Positions 15,213 to 23,601 of a DNA stretch of 64,000 nucleotides are shown in pieces. Numbering within the stretch: the first letter of the stretch is position 1; every line of letters begins with the position of its first letter. The notes below the pieces were generated by a model. It was given only the letters and a program-made list of their open reading frames with translations, did no database searches and had not been told where the DNA came from. This stretch comes from Pseudomonadales bacterium. Its GTDB lineage: Bacteria > Pseudomonadota > Gammaproteobacteria > Pseudomonadales > Azotimanducaceae. The position numbers and the translations under genes are program-made. The stretch is from contig SLQW01000001.1 of NCBI GenBank assembly GCA_007131295.1, positions 1 through 64,000 on the forward strand. Direction: 5' to 3'.

Positions 15213-17471
15213 GTGCTGACGACCCCGGCTGAGCATCATCTCGTCCTGCTCGGAGGTGGACACAGTCATCTCGCGGTGCTGCGCCGCTGGGCCATGCGGC
15301 CGCAGCCTGGGGTGCGCCTGACGGTGGTGGCCCGGGAGCTGCACACTCCTTATTCCGGCATGCTGCCGGGGCTGGTGGCTGGGCACTACGACTTCGACGA
15401 TGTGCACGTGGATCTCGGGCCGCTGGCGGTCGCCGCCGGTGCCAGGTTGATCCATGACGAGGTTGCCGGGCTCGATGCAGCGGGCAAACGCCTGCACTTC
15501 GCAGACAGGCCGTCGCTGCGTTACGACACGCTGTCCGTCAACTCCGGCGCAACACCATCTGTTCGTGGCATTGCCGGTGATGTTGACAGCCTCAGGCTGG
15601 TGAAGCCGATATCACGCTTCCTGCCAGGATTCGATGCGGTATGCACCCGGCTGGCGTCAGCTGCGGCGCCGATCGACATTGTTGTGGTGGGAGGTGGGCC
15701 GGGTGGCGTGGAACTGGTGCTGGCGCTCGCCCATCGCCTTACGCGGACAGGGCTGCGGGATCGGGCGCGCCTGGCTCTCGCAAGCGCTTCGGCGCGCCTG
15801 CTGGCAGGGCACGGGCAGGCTGTGGCGCGGGCCATGCTGAGCGAGTTGCAGCATGCCCGGGTGAGCGTGTTGAGCGGTGCGGAAGTCGTTGCGGTGGAAT
15901 CCGGTGTTCTGGTCTGTGCGGACGGCAGCAGGCTCGCTGCAGACGAGACCTTTTGGGTGACCGGTGTGGAGGCACCGCGATGGACCAGGGAATCGGGGCT
16001 CGCCGTCGATGCAGCCGGCTTCATCGAAGTGGGCCCAACGCTGCAGAGCGTATCGCATGACGATGTCTTCGCTGCAGGCGACGTAGCTGCCCTGGGCTTC
16101 GCGCCGCGCCCGAAGTCCGGAGTCTTCGCGGTGCGCGCGGGTGAGGTGCTCGCACGCAATCTGCCGGCATGGATCCGGGGTGAGCGGTTGCGTCGCTTTC
16201 GGCCCCAGCGTCGCGCGCTCTACCTGATTTCCACCGGTAATCGCCGTGCCATCGTCTCCCGACCCGGAGTTCCATCCCTGCGCGGGTCATGGGTCTGGCG
16301 CTGGAAGGACGCGATCGATCGCCGCTTCATGCGGCGCTATCAGGATCTGCCGCCGATGCATGAAGCGCCACGGCGATCAGTGGTGGCGGCGAGCCGGGGC
16401 GGTCAGCGTCTCGCTCAGGGCATGCGCTGTCGCGGCTGCGGTGGCAAGGTTGCCGTGAGCCCTTTGGCCGCGGCACTCGGGCAGGCCGGGATCGGCGCCG
16501 ACCGGCATTTCGAGGATGCGGCAGAACTGCCGGTTGCAGGTCAAGTGCTGCACCAGACTATCGATGGCTTTCCCTTGCCGGTCAGCGATCCCTACCTGGG
16601 TGGGCGTCTGGCGGCGCTGCACGCGCTGGGTGACCTGTACGCCATGGGCGCCGAGCCAGTTGCCGCGCTGGCCCTCGCAGGGATCCCATACGCCCGGGAA
16701 GCCCTGATGGCGGAAGACCTGGCAGCGCTGATGGCGGGCGCGGAGCGGGAGCTCAGGCAGGCGGGCTGTGCGCTGCTCGGTGGACACTCCTGCGAAAGCG
16801 AGACCATCAGTCTGGGCCTTGCCCTCACCGGCCGGGTTGCCGACGCGGACGCGGGCGCCGATGCGGACACCGATGCCAATCGAGCGTTGCGCAAAGACCG
16901 CTTGCAGCCTGGCCAGGCCCTCGTCCTGACCAAGCCGCTAGGTACCGGGGCATTGCTGGCGGGGTCTGCTTCCGGGCAGATCCCATCGCGCCACGTGGAG
17001 GCCGCGCTGGCTTCCATGCTGCTTTCCAACGGGCCTGCGCTGGCGCAGCTGCGGCGCTTCGAGGCCACGGCCTGCACCGACGTCACCGGCTTCGGGCTCC
17101 TCGGCCACGCTTTGGAGATGGCTGCGGCGTCGGGGTGCGCGCTCGAGTTGCAGACCAGCCGGATCACCGCGCTGCCTGGAGCGCTCGAAGCCATCGCCGC
17201 AGGGGTCGTTTCGAGCCTTCAGGACGCCAACGAGGACAGCCTGGAGCACGCGGAGTTGGCTTTCGGCCTGAATCCTGCCGATCCCGAGCTGCGCCTGCTC
17301 TGCGACCCGCAGACCTGTGGTGGTCTGCTCTTCTCGCTCCCGGACACTGCGGCGGATACCTGCGTTGCAGCGCTCCGTGATGCGGGGTACACGGCGGCTG
17401 CGGTGGTCGGACGGGCGGTGCCCGCCAGACCCGGAACGCGGCCGCTGAGGATCCTGTCCGAGGCTTCCTGA
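15213..17471 (+). CDS. selD: Fusion of NADH-dehydrogenase-like FAD oxidoreductase and selenide, water dikinase (SelD)
   Basis: This 752-residue protein has two parts. Residues 1-395 are a pyridine nucleotide-disulfide-type flavoprotein like Ndh, with FAD motif LVLLGGGHSH, a second Rossmann motif VVVGGGPGGVELVLAL and the FAD-closing VFAAGDVAAL. Residues 400-752 are SelD, which makes selenophosphate from selenide and ATP. Cys409 and Lys412 in CRGCGGK align with the essential Cys17 and Lys20 of E. coli SelD; a cysteine, not selenocysteine, is used. Other SelD marks are DLYAMGAEPVAALAL, GGHSCES and TDVTGFGLLGHALEMA. The fusion is known in many bacteria; the oxidoreductase substrate is not established. 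Start is GTG at 15213 with a weak ribosome site. It converges with the dehydrogenase gene. Confidence 0.93.
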   Translation: MLTTPAEHHLVLLGGGHSHLAVLRRWAMRPQPGVRLTVVARELHTPYSGMLPGLVAGHYDFDDVHVDLGPLAVAAGARLIHDEVAGLDAAGKRLHFADRPSLRYDTLSVNSGATPSVRGIAGDVDSLRLVKPISRFLPGFDAVCTRLASAAAPIDIVVVGGGPGGVELVLALAHRLTRTGLRDRARLALASASARLLAGHGQAVARAMLSELQHARVSVLSGAEVVAVESGVLVCADGSRLAADETFWVTGVEAPRWTRESGLAVDAAGFIEVGPTLQSVSHDDVFAAGDVAALGFAPRPKSGVFAVRAGEVLARNLPAWIRGERLRRFRPQRRALYLISTGNRRAIVSRPGVPSLRGSWVWRWKDAIDRRFMRRYQDLPPMHEAPRRSVVAASRGGQRLAQGMRCRGCGGKVAVSPLAAALGQAGIGADRHFEDAAELPVAGQVLHQTIDGFPLPVSDPYLGGRLAALHALGDLYAMGAEPVAALALAGIPYAREALMAEDLAALMAGAERELRQAGCALLGGHSCESETISLGLALTGRVADADAGADADTDANRALRKDRLQPGQALVLTKPLGTGALLAGSASGQIPSRHVEAALASMLLSNGPALAQLRRFEATACTDVTGFGLLGHALEMAAASGCALELQTSRITALPGALEAIAAGVVSSLQDANEDSLEHAELAFGLNPADPELRLLCDPQTCGGLLFSLPDTAADTCVAALRDAGYTAAAVVGRAVPARPGTRPLRILSEAS

Positions 17472-17472
17472 A

Positions 17473-17510
17473 CCCGATGCGCGAGTGCGTTGCAGCGCAC
17501 TTCAGTCGGG
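17473..17510. terminator. Possible bidirectional terminator between convergent genes
   Basis: AGTGCG (17484-17489) pairs with CGCACT (17496-17501), and CCCGA (17473-17477) can pair outside it with TCGGG (17506-17510). There is no T tract in either direction, so the assignment is weak. The structure overlaps the 3' end of the minus-strand gene. Confidence 0.35.
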
Positions 17511-18383
17511 CTGCATGCGCGGTTGATGCAGCGCCAGTGGCTCGACGCCGCTGAAGTGGTCCGCCAGGTCGTCTGCCGTGAACGGTGTATCCCTGAACGC
17601 CACGTGGCGCTCTTCCGGGTGGGTCCAGAGGGCGGCCTTGCGCCCGTTGAACGTCAGGCACTGGCCGTTCAAGTGAGCGGCCGCGTCGCTGGCAAGCCAG
17701 AGCAGGCCTTCCGCGACTTCCTCTGGCTTGCCGAAGCCCATTGCGACCGGATCAGGTGGCTCACGGCCCTTGTCCGCCGCGTCTGCCTTGGCGCGCTCGA
17801 AGACGACCTGAGTCATGTCGGTTTCGGCAATGGGCCAGACCGCATTGCTGCGGATCCCGAGCCGGGTCAGCTCCAGGACCGAAGTGCGCAGCAACCCCAT
17901 CATCCCGGCTTTCGCTGCCGCATAGTTGGCCTGCCCGAAGCCGCCCGACAGTCCGGAGTTGCTGATGACCTGAATAATGTGGCCGCCGGACTCGCGCATG
18001 GCCCGGGCAGCTTCACGCGTGCAGCCGAACGCGCCCCGGAGGTTGACTGCGATGACGTCGTCCCACTCCTGCATCGACATCTTCATCAGCGTCCGGTCGC
18101 GGACGATGCCGGCGTTGTTGACCATGACGTCGATGCCTCCGAAGGCATCGACGCAGCCCGCAACCAGCGCTTCACAGGTGGATTCCTCGGCAACGGAACC
18201 CGGCACGGCGACGACCGAGCCGCCCGCACTGCGGATCGTGCCTTCGACCTCCGCAAGTGCTTCGAGATTGGTGCCGTTCAACACCACGCTTGCGCCCTCG
18301 CGTGCCATGGCGATCGCGAAGGCGCGCCCCAGGCCACGTGAAGACCCCGTTATCACCACCCGTTTGCCATCAAGCCTTGCCAT
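17502..18383 (-). CDS. Short-chain dehydrogenase/reductase (SDR)
   Basis: The 293-residue NAD(P)-dependent oxidoreductase carries the SDR nucleotide motif TGSSRGLG (near residue 12), NNAG near residue 90, and the catalytic Tyr-x-x-x-Lys as NYAAAKAG near residue 160, with the preceding serine region VISNSGLSGG. The C-terminal 40 residues form an extension beyond the usual SDR core. Substrate cannot be inferred; hydroxyacyl or steroid substrates are possible. ATG at 18383 follows GGGAGAGG. An upstream in-frame extension runs through the tRNA-Sec gene and is not credible. It lies downstream of selC on the same strand and could be read from the sel transcript, but no functional link to selenium is evident. 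Confidence 0.88.
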   Translation of the reverse strand: MARLDGKRVVITGSSRGLGRAFAIAMAREGASVVLNGTNLEALAEVEGTIRSAGGSVVAVPGSVAEESTCEALVAGCVDAFGGIDVMVNNAGIVRDRTLMKMSMQEWDDVIAVNLRGAFGCTREAARAMRESGGHIIQVISNSGLSGGFGQANYAAAKAGMMGLLRTSVLELTRLGIRSNAVWPIAETDMTQVVFERAKADAADKGREPPDPVAMGFGKPEEVAEGLLWLASDAAAHLNGQCLTFNGRKAALWTHPEERHVAFRDTPFTADDLADHFSGVEPLALHQPRMQPD

Positions 18384-18422
18384 CTGCCTCTCCCTCATCG
18401 TCCTGCCGGTGCGGTGCCATCG

Positions 18423-18451
18423 GCGGTTGCGGTTGCGGTTGCGGTTGCGGT
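18423..18451. repeat. Hexamer microsatellite, GCGGTT about 4.8 copies
   Basis: Four complete GCGGTT units and a partial fifth lie between the SDR start codon and selC. No gene uses it. The remaining sequence of 18384-18589 shows nothing further. Such short arrays can vary in copy number by slippage. Confidence 0.9.
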
Positions 18452-18589
18452 CCATGTTGCCATGCCCAGCCTCCTTTGCGGCGATCGCTGGAAGCGAGGT
18501 ACTCGAAACGGCGGGTCCGGTTCCGAAAGACATGCGCGGAAGGAGGGGCGCAGACTGCGATTCGTCACGGCGACGCTCGTCGCTGCAGG

Positions 18590-18683
18590 TGGCGGAAGGC
18601 CGGGGAGTCGAACCCCGCAGGCACGCGTGGCGCGCCTCACCGGGTTTGAAGTCCGGGCGCCCCACCGGGGACGTTGCGCTTCC
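18590..18683 (-). tRNA. selC: tRNA-Sec (selC), anticodon TCA
   Basis: On the minus strand a 94-nt tRNA starts GGAAGCGC and ends CTTCC-G-CCA. The anticodon loop is CTTCAAA (TCA), reading UGA. A long variable arm is formed by AGGCGCG and CGTGCCT (7 bp, loop CCACG). The T arm is CGGGG-TTCGACT-CCCCG, and the discriminator is G as in other tRNA-Sec. The D-arm region GTCCCCGGTGGGGC resembles that of E. coli selC. Two details are odd: the acceptor 5' strand has one extra base, so C6 must bulge to give seven pairs plus five T-stem pairs, and A31-C39 at the base of the anticodon stem is a mismatch. It sits downstream of selAB on the same strand. Confidence 0.95.
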
Positions 18684-18736
18684 GCAGACGAGTCTACCGA
18701 CGACAAACCGGAGCGGCCAGCCGGCTGCGGGCGCTC

Positions 18737-18784
18737 AGTCAGGGACGGTAAGTCAGGGACGGTGAGTCAGGGACCGCTAGTCAG
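18737..18784. repeat. 14-bp tandem repeat overlapping the selB stop codon
   Basis: AGTCAGGGACGGTA (18737-18750), AGTCAGGGACGGTG (18751-18764) and AGTCAGGGACCGCT (18765-18778) are consecutive, and a fourth unit begins with AGTCAG (18779-18784). The array spans the 3' end of selB and the selB-selC spacer. Units differ by one to three bases. Confidence 0.9.
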
Positions 18785-20681
18785 CGGCGCTTGAGCCCTG
18801 GCTTTCGCCGAAGATATCCGTTGGGTCGGCGACCACTCGGCGCAGGTCGCCAGAGCGGCGCGTCAGGCCTATACGATCGAAGTACTCGAGGAGATCGATG
18901 GTGAGGTTGCGGCCGATTCCGGCAGCGTCGCGAAAGCTGCGTGCATCGAAACTGCCTTCGTTGGCTGCCGCCACGATCGTCGTGAGCGCGGCCAGCTCGG
19001 CTACGGCCTCGGGCAGGAGAAAACGGTTCCTCGCGACCCGCACCAGGCCGCCGGTGTGAACGATGCGCCCGAGCAGCGTCGTCAGGTCGTCGGGGTCGAG
19101 GTCCAGCTTGCGCGCGAGATCGTGGACGACGGGAGGCTGCCTGGGCTGCTCGGCGAGATGCGGACGCAGGTCCTGCCATCGCCGGGCATCTGCCGGGTCC
19201 AGGCGCGGCCGGTGATCCGGCAGATGAAAGCGGGTCGCTGTTCGAGCGAGACGCGCGTCGCGGATGAGGTCACGCAGGGCCGCTCGCAGTACGGATGGCG
19301 CCGGTCGTGGTTCGAGCACTGCGAGGACTTCATCGAAGCCCATGCCCGCGAGTTGCGGCTGCCCGGCGTGGAAGCGTGTGAGGGCATCGACGATTCGATC
19401 AGCCAGCGCACGCCAGGCGGCCGCATCGCGCAAAGTCACGCCGCCGGAGCGATCGACCGCGGTCCCGGGTAACGCCGCAATGAGGTCGTCGGGGTTGGCG
19501 TTGAGCTTCCAGGCGAGTGCAGCGACATCCAATGCCAGGGGCCGGCAGACGAGTGCGGCGCGGGCGATGGCTGCATGCTCGCCGGCTTCCAGTGCATCGA
19601 GTTCGGCAAGGCGTGCCGGATGGCTGCGCCCGCGCCGTGGTGGCTCCGGGTCGAGGACGCGGCCACCGGCGAGCGTGTGGCTGCCGCTCCCGTCGCGGAG
19701 GATGAAGCGATCACCGTGCAGGACGCCGAGCGGTTCGCGCACGATGACATGGGCCCTGGGTGCTTCTTGGCCGCCGTCGATGTGCACGATCCGCCCCATG
19801 ACATGGCTGGCGCCGTGGTGCACGTGCAGATCCTGGCCCGAACGCAGGGCGACCCCTGGCAGCAGGCGCAGGCGCGCATCGAATCGGGTTTGGGGGTGTG
19901 CGAGTTCGGGTGCCACCAGCCACTGCCCCCGCTTCACTCGGGAGTGGTGCACACCGGAGAGATTCAGGGCGAGGCGCTCGCCGGCCACGCCCTGGCTGGA
20001 GATCCTGTCCAGGGCTCGCACGCTCTTTGCCCTGACCGCTTCGTTGTCCGGCAGAACCACAAGTGTGTCCTCCGGCTTTACCCGCCCCGCATGAGCGGTG
20101 CCGGTTACGACGAGTCCGGCTCCGCTTACGGTGAAAGCGCGGTCGATGGCGAGGCGAAAGCCTGATTCCGTCCTGATCGATGGGCGCGGCGAAAGCGCGC
20201 TCAGGGCCTGCCGAAGGGTATCGATTCCCGTCCCTTCGGGTGCGCAAACGACCACGATCGGAGCCTGCGCGAGACAGGTTGACGCTAACAGTTCCGTAAT
20301 GGCGTCGCGGCTGCGGGCCAGGGTTCGGTCGTCTGCCAAGTCACTGCGCGTGAGGGCCACGACGGCCGCCTCGACGCCGAGCAGATCGAGAATCTGCAAA
20401 TGCTCGCGGGTCTGCGGCATCGGTCCTTCGTCCGCCGCTACCACCAGCAGCGCCACATCGATGGCGGCGACACCGGCCAGCATGTTGCCGATGAAGCGGT
20501 GATGGCCGGGTACGTCGATGAACCCCCAGCGCTGGCCCAGCCAGTCACTATAGGCGAAACCGAGGTCGATGGTGAGCCCGCGTCGCTGCTCTTCTTCGAG
20601 GCGGTCCGTGTCCACGCCGGTCAAGGCACGGACCAGGGTGGTCTTGCCATGGTCGACGTGACCGGCGGTGGCGATGATCAC
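18777..20681 (-). CDS. selB: Selenocysteine-specific elongation factor SelB
   Basis: The 634-residue GTPase delivers Sec-tRNA to the ribosome at UGA codons marked by a SECIS hairpin. The N-terminal G domain shows GHVDHGKTTL, the switch region RGLTIDLGFAY, DVPGHHRFIGNM (His where Glu is commoner) and TRSD. EF-Tu-like domains II-III follow to about residue 370. The C-terminal 250 residues are winged-helix repeats that read the SECIS element, for example HDLARKLDLDPDDL and the final FDRIGLTRRSGDLR. E. coli SelB has 614 residues, so this is full length. The start ATG overlaps the selA stop by four bases, indicating coupling. A 14-bp repeat array covers its stop codon. Confidence 0.97.
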   Translation of the reverse strand: MIIATAGHVDHGKTTLVRALTGVDTDRLEEEQRRGLTIDLGFAYSDWLGQRWGFIDVPGHHRFIGNMLAGVAAIDVALLVVAADEGPMPQTREHLQILDLLGVEAAVVALTRSDLADDRTLARSRDAITELLASTCLAQAPIVVVCAPEGTGIDTLRQALSALSPRPSIRTESGFRLAIDRAFTVSGAGLVVTGTAHAGRVKPEDTLVVLPDNEAVRAKSVRALDRISSQGVAGERLALNLSGVHHSRVKRGQWLVAPELAHPQTRFDARLRLLPGVALRSGQDLHVHHGASHVMGRIVHIDGGQEAPRAHVIVREPLGVLHGDRFILRDGSGSHTLAGGRVLDPEPPRRGRSHPARLAELDALEAGEHAAIARAALVCRPLALDVAALAWKLNANPDDLIAALPGTAVDRSGGVTLRDAAAWRALADRIVDALTRFHAGQPQLAGMGFDEVLAVLEPRPAPSVLRAALRDLIRDARLARTATRFHLPDHRPRLDPADARRWQDLRPHLAEQPRQPPVVHDLARKLDLDPDDLTTLLGRIVHTGGLVRVARNRFLLPEAVAELAALTTIVAAANEGSFDARSFRDAAGIGRNLTIDLLEYFDRIGLTRRSGDLRRVVADPTDIFGESQGSSAAD

Positions 20682-22084
20682 GCCGCTGCGATCTCCGGAA
20701 GCTGAGCGAGGAAGCCCGGCTCGTCCTCGAGGCAGCGCAGGTCGAGCAGCAGCCGCTCCTGCTGAATGCGTCCGACCACCGGGGTCGGCAGCCGACGCAG
20801 GCGCCGGTGCAGCTGCTCGAGCGCCGCATTGCGGCCGCGTTCGAGCAGCGGTTCGATGGCGAGACCGGCGCTCGCAAGGCTCGCGACCGGCAGCGCGCCG
20901 CTGCCGATCTGGCTGGCCAGGTCGACGACTTCGACCTCCCAGGGTGGCCCAAGAGCTTCAGCAAGGGGTGTTCGGAGACGATACGCCAGGGCTCGGATCT
21001 CGGTCTGCGTCCTGGTCAGCAGGCGCAGCACCGGCAGCTCTTGGCGCAGCGTTTCGTCGCGACCATACAGACGCAGCACGGCGGCGAGGGCAGCCAGGGT
21101 GACCTTGTCCACCCGCAAGGCCCGCTTCAAAGGGTTGCGGCGCAGAGCTTCCACGGCGCTGCGGCTGCCAACGATGATCCCGGCCTGGGGACCGCCAAGC
21201 AGCTTGTCCCCGGAAAAGGTGACCAGGTCGGCGCCCGCCGTCAGGGCCTCTCCAGGGGTCGGCTCCCGTTCCAGACCGAAGCGGGAAAGATCGACGAGAC
21301 TGCCGCTGCCGAGGTCCCATCCGAGCGGCAGGCCGTGAGCATGTGCGATGCCGGCCAGCTCTCCGATCGTCACCTCCTGCTGGAATCCGGTGATGACGTA
21401 ATTGCTGGGGTGCACCTTCAACAGCATGCCGGTCTCCGGACCGATGGACTCGGTGTAGTCGGAAGCGTGCGTCCGGTTGGTGGTGCCGATCTCCACCAGG
21501 CGGGCCCCCGCCCGTCGCATGATGTCGGGCAGACGGAACGAGCCGCCGATCTCCACCAGCTCGCCCCGGGAGACCGGCACCTCGCGACCCTCGGCGAAGG
21601 TGTTGAGAAGCAGCAGGACGGCGGCAGCGTTGTTATTGACGACGGTTGCCGCCTCGGCTCCGGTGAGTTCGCACAGAAGTCGTTCGACGTGGTGGTCGCG
21701 CTCACCGCGGCGGCCACTCGGGAGATCGAATTCCAGGTCGGTTGTGCCCGCCGCGGTAGCCATGGCGGCAATGGCTGCAGCAGGAAGGGGCGCCCGCCCG
21801 AGATTCGTGTGGATCACGGTACCAGTGAGATTGAAGAGGGCGCGAGGGCCCCGTCCGGGTAACGCTTCCAGGCGATGGGTCAGAGTCTGGATCAAAGCAT
21901 CGACGCCTGGGACAGGCGAGCCCGAAGCCAGACCCGCACGGGCATCTGCGAGCACTTGGCGTGCCTCCGTGCGCACGGTGGTGCGCCCCCAGGCTGCTTC
22001 GAGCGCAGCGACGGCAGGCAGCGCCAGCAGCCGGTCCATGGCGGGCAGACCTGCGCGGGGGTCGGGGGCGGGAGATTCGGCCAT
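20678..22084 (-). CDS. selA: L-seryl-tRNA(Sec) selenium transferase SelA
   Basis: The 468-residue pyridoxal-phosphate enzyme converts Ser-tRNA(Sec) to Sec-tRNA(Sec) using selenophosphate. The cofactor lysine lies in TFSGDKLLGGPQAGII (near residue 295, as in E. coli). Other SelA signatures are NLTGTVIHTNLGRAPL near residue 85, VNNNAAAVLLLLNT, VSRGELVEIGGSFRLPDIM and the KVHPSNY segment. The N-terminal helical domain that binds tRNA-Sec is present. ATG at 22084 has GGAAG 6 bases upstream. It is the first gene of a selA-selB-selC run; the NADH-dehydrogenase-like/SelD fusion that supplies selenophosphate is 5 kb away on the other strand. Confidence 0.97.
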   Translation of the reverse strand: MAESPAPDPRAGLPAMDRLLALPAVAALEAAWGRTTVRTEARQVLADARAGLASGSPVPGVDALIQTLTHRLEALPGRGPRALFNLTGTVIHTNLGRAPLPAAAIAAMATAAGTTDLEFDLPSGRRGERDHHVERLLCELTGAEAATVVNNNAAAVLLLLNTFAEGREVPVSRGELVEIGGSFRLPDIMRRAGARLVEIGTTNRTHASDYTESIGPETGMLLKVHPSNYVITGFQQEVTIGELAGIAHAHGLPLGWDLGSGSLVDLSRFGLEREPTPGEALTAGADLVTFSGDKLLGGPQAGIIVGSRSAVEALRRNPLKRALRVDKVTLAALAAVLRLYGRDETLRQELPVLRLLTRTQTEIRALAYRLRTPLAEALGPPWEVEVVDLASQIGSGALPVASLASAGLAIEPLLERGRNAALEQLHRRLRRLPTPVVGRIQQERLLLDLRCLEDEPGFLAQLPEIAAA

Positions 22085-22202
22085 GGTCCGCTTCCTCGTG
22101 GTCGGATCCGCAGGTTACAGCGAGTCTCGGTGCCGATGCCAAGGAGACTTTGAACCACGTCGCAAAGCCTGGATCGAGGCTTTGCGCTGCATGGCGGGTG
22201 TT

Positions 22203-23486
22203 ATGAAGCGTGACTATGCTCTCAATCACCTTTCCCGCCCGGCGTATCACTCGATGCAGCACCCATCCGGTCAGGGCAAGACGGCTGACGCACTTCGGCA
22301 CTCCGAACGCGATGCGCGCCGATTGCGGTTCGCGCCGATTCTCGAACAGCAGTTCAAGCAGGAACGCGTGCGCGAGCTGACGGAAACCTGCTGGCAGATC
22401 ATTCTGCCGGTCTGCGGCATCGTGGTTGGTTTTGCGCTCTTCGATCTGATGAAGCTCGGATACGAAGCGCTGCGGTTCGAGCTCGTGATTCGGTTGGGCG
22501 TTCAGGTTCCGGTACTGATTTGCGCCGGTCTCCTTCTGCGCAGCGCCAGATTCGGCGCGCTCGCTCCGAGCGTTGTGGTCACGGCGGTTTTGGTCCTCGG
22601 CTGCGGCAATATTCTTGTTGGCCTGCTCGATCAGAGCGGTGGGCAACCATTGCCCACCCACGCGGGGCTCATGCTCATCACGGTCGGCATCTACCTGCTG
22701 CTCGGGCTTCGATTGCCGCAGGCGGTGACCACCGCGCTGGTGCTGTCGCTCGTCTGGGTCATGACCATGATCGCGGCAGGGAGGTACGGCTCTGAGCTCG
22801 TCGAGGGTGGCATGTTCCTGGTTGCTGCCAACGTGGTGGGACTCACGGCTGGCTACCGGCAGGAAGTGAGTCAGCGGCTCGGGTTTCTGCGCGAGCGCAT
22901 GCAGGCTTTCGCTGGCGAACATGACGCGCTCACCGGGCTTTACAGTCGCCCCGCGGGTGAGGACCGTCTGCGGACCCTGCTCCGACTGGGGCTGCGGGAA
23001 CGACGCCCGCTTGGCGCGGCGCTGATGGCGATCGACGCGTTGCGCGAACTCGATGCCCAGCGCGGAGCGGAAGCGGTCGATCACGTCGTGAAGGCCGTCG
23101 CCAGGGAGGTCGAGGGCATGGCACGCCGACCGCTGGACTTCGCGGCCGCCATGGGCGGTGGTCGCTTCTTGCTGGTGCTTGCCGATGTCGGCAGAGACGA
23201 GTTCGAGCGTCTGCTCGAGATCGCAAGGCAGCAGGTGGTGGCATTGAGCCTGCCGCATCCAGGATCGCCTGCTGCTACCTACGTCACGGCTACGGCGGCA
23301 GGGCTCTGGGTCGGCCGGGATTGGTCGATGACTGCAGATGAGGTGATCGAGGCCTTGGAGGCCTGCCTCGAACGTGTGCGCAACACCGGGCTGAATCGCA
23401 GTGACGTGCAGGTCTGGCGAGGCAACGACGACACGACGAGCGCTCCAGTTCTGAAGCTGTTCGGCCGGGACGGTAGTTCCGCCTGA
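22203..23486 (+). CDS. Multi-spanning membrane protein with degenerate GGDEF domain
   Basis: The product (427 residues from ATG 22203) has about six transmembrane helices between residues 60 and 215, then a GGDEF-type domain in the last 190 residues. The domain opens with the usual HDALTGLYSR, but the catalytic GGDEF is GGGRF (in AAMGGGRFLLVL) and the metal-binding segment is AIDALRELD. Diguanylate cyclase activity is therefore unlikely; it may bind nucleotide or a partner. The start is uncertain: ATG 22203 has GGCGGG a few bases upstream, while 22191 and 22254 are alternatives. It is divergent from selA with no shared function apparent. Such inactive GGDEF membrane proteins occur as c-di-GMP sensors or scaffolds. 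Confidence 0.8.
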   Translation: MKRDYALNHLSRPAYHSMQHPSGQGKTADALRHSERDARRLRFAPILEQQFKQERVRELTETCWQIILPVCGIVVGFALFDLMKLGYEALRFELVIRLGVQVPVLICAGLLLRSARFGALAPSVVVTAVLVLGCGNILVGLLDQSGGQPLPTHAGLMLITVGIYLLLGLRLPQAVTTALVLSLVWVMTMIAAGRYGSELVEGGMFLVAANVVGLTAGYRQEVSQRLGFLRERMQAFAGEHDALTGLYSRPAGEDRLRTLLRLGLRERRPLGAALMAIDALRELDAQRGAEAVDHVVKAVAREVEGMARRPLDFAAAMGGGRFLLVLADVGRDEFERLLEIARQQVVALSLPHPGSPAATYVTATAAGLWVGRDWSMTADEVIEALEACLERVRNTGLNRSDVQVWRGNDDTTSAPVLKLFGRDGSSA

Positions 23487-23601
23487 CTTTATATGCGGTC
23501 TCTGGTTCAGCTGGCGATTGACCTGCATCATGGTGCGCGGCACGCGGTGCGTGGCTCCATGGCATCATGTGTCTTTTCGCCATCACTCAGAGGACCGTTT
23601 C

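Noticed and set aside
18423-18451. GCGGTT repeat as a CRISPR or iteron array
   Set aside because: Units are contiguous 6-mers with no spacers, so it is a simple microsatellite.
18384-18665. Long N-terminal extension of the SDR gene
   Set aside because: It would run through the tRNA-Sec gene and a GCGGTT microsatellite, encoding a string of Arg/Asn repeats. The ATG at 18383 has a good ribosome site.
21702-23543. 613-codon open frame on the minus strand opposite the degenerate GGDEF gene and running into selA
   Set aside because: It overlaps the well-supported SelA and membrane-GGDEF genes in another frame and has no domain or ribosome site.
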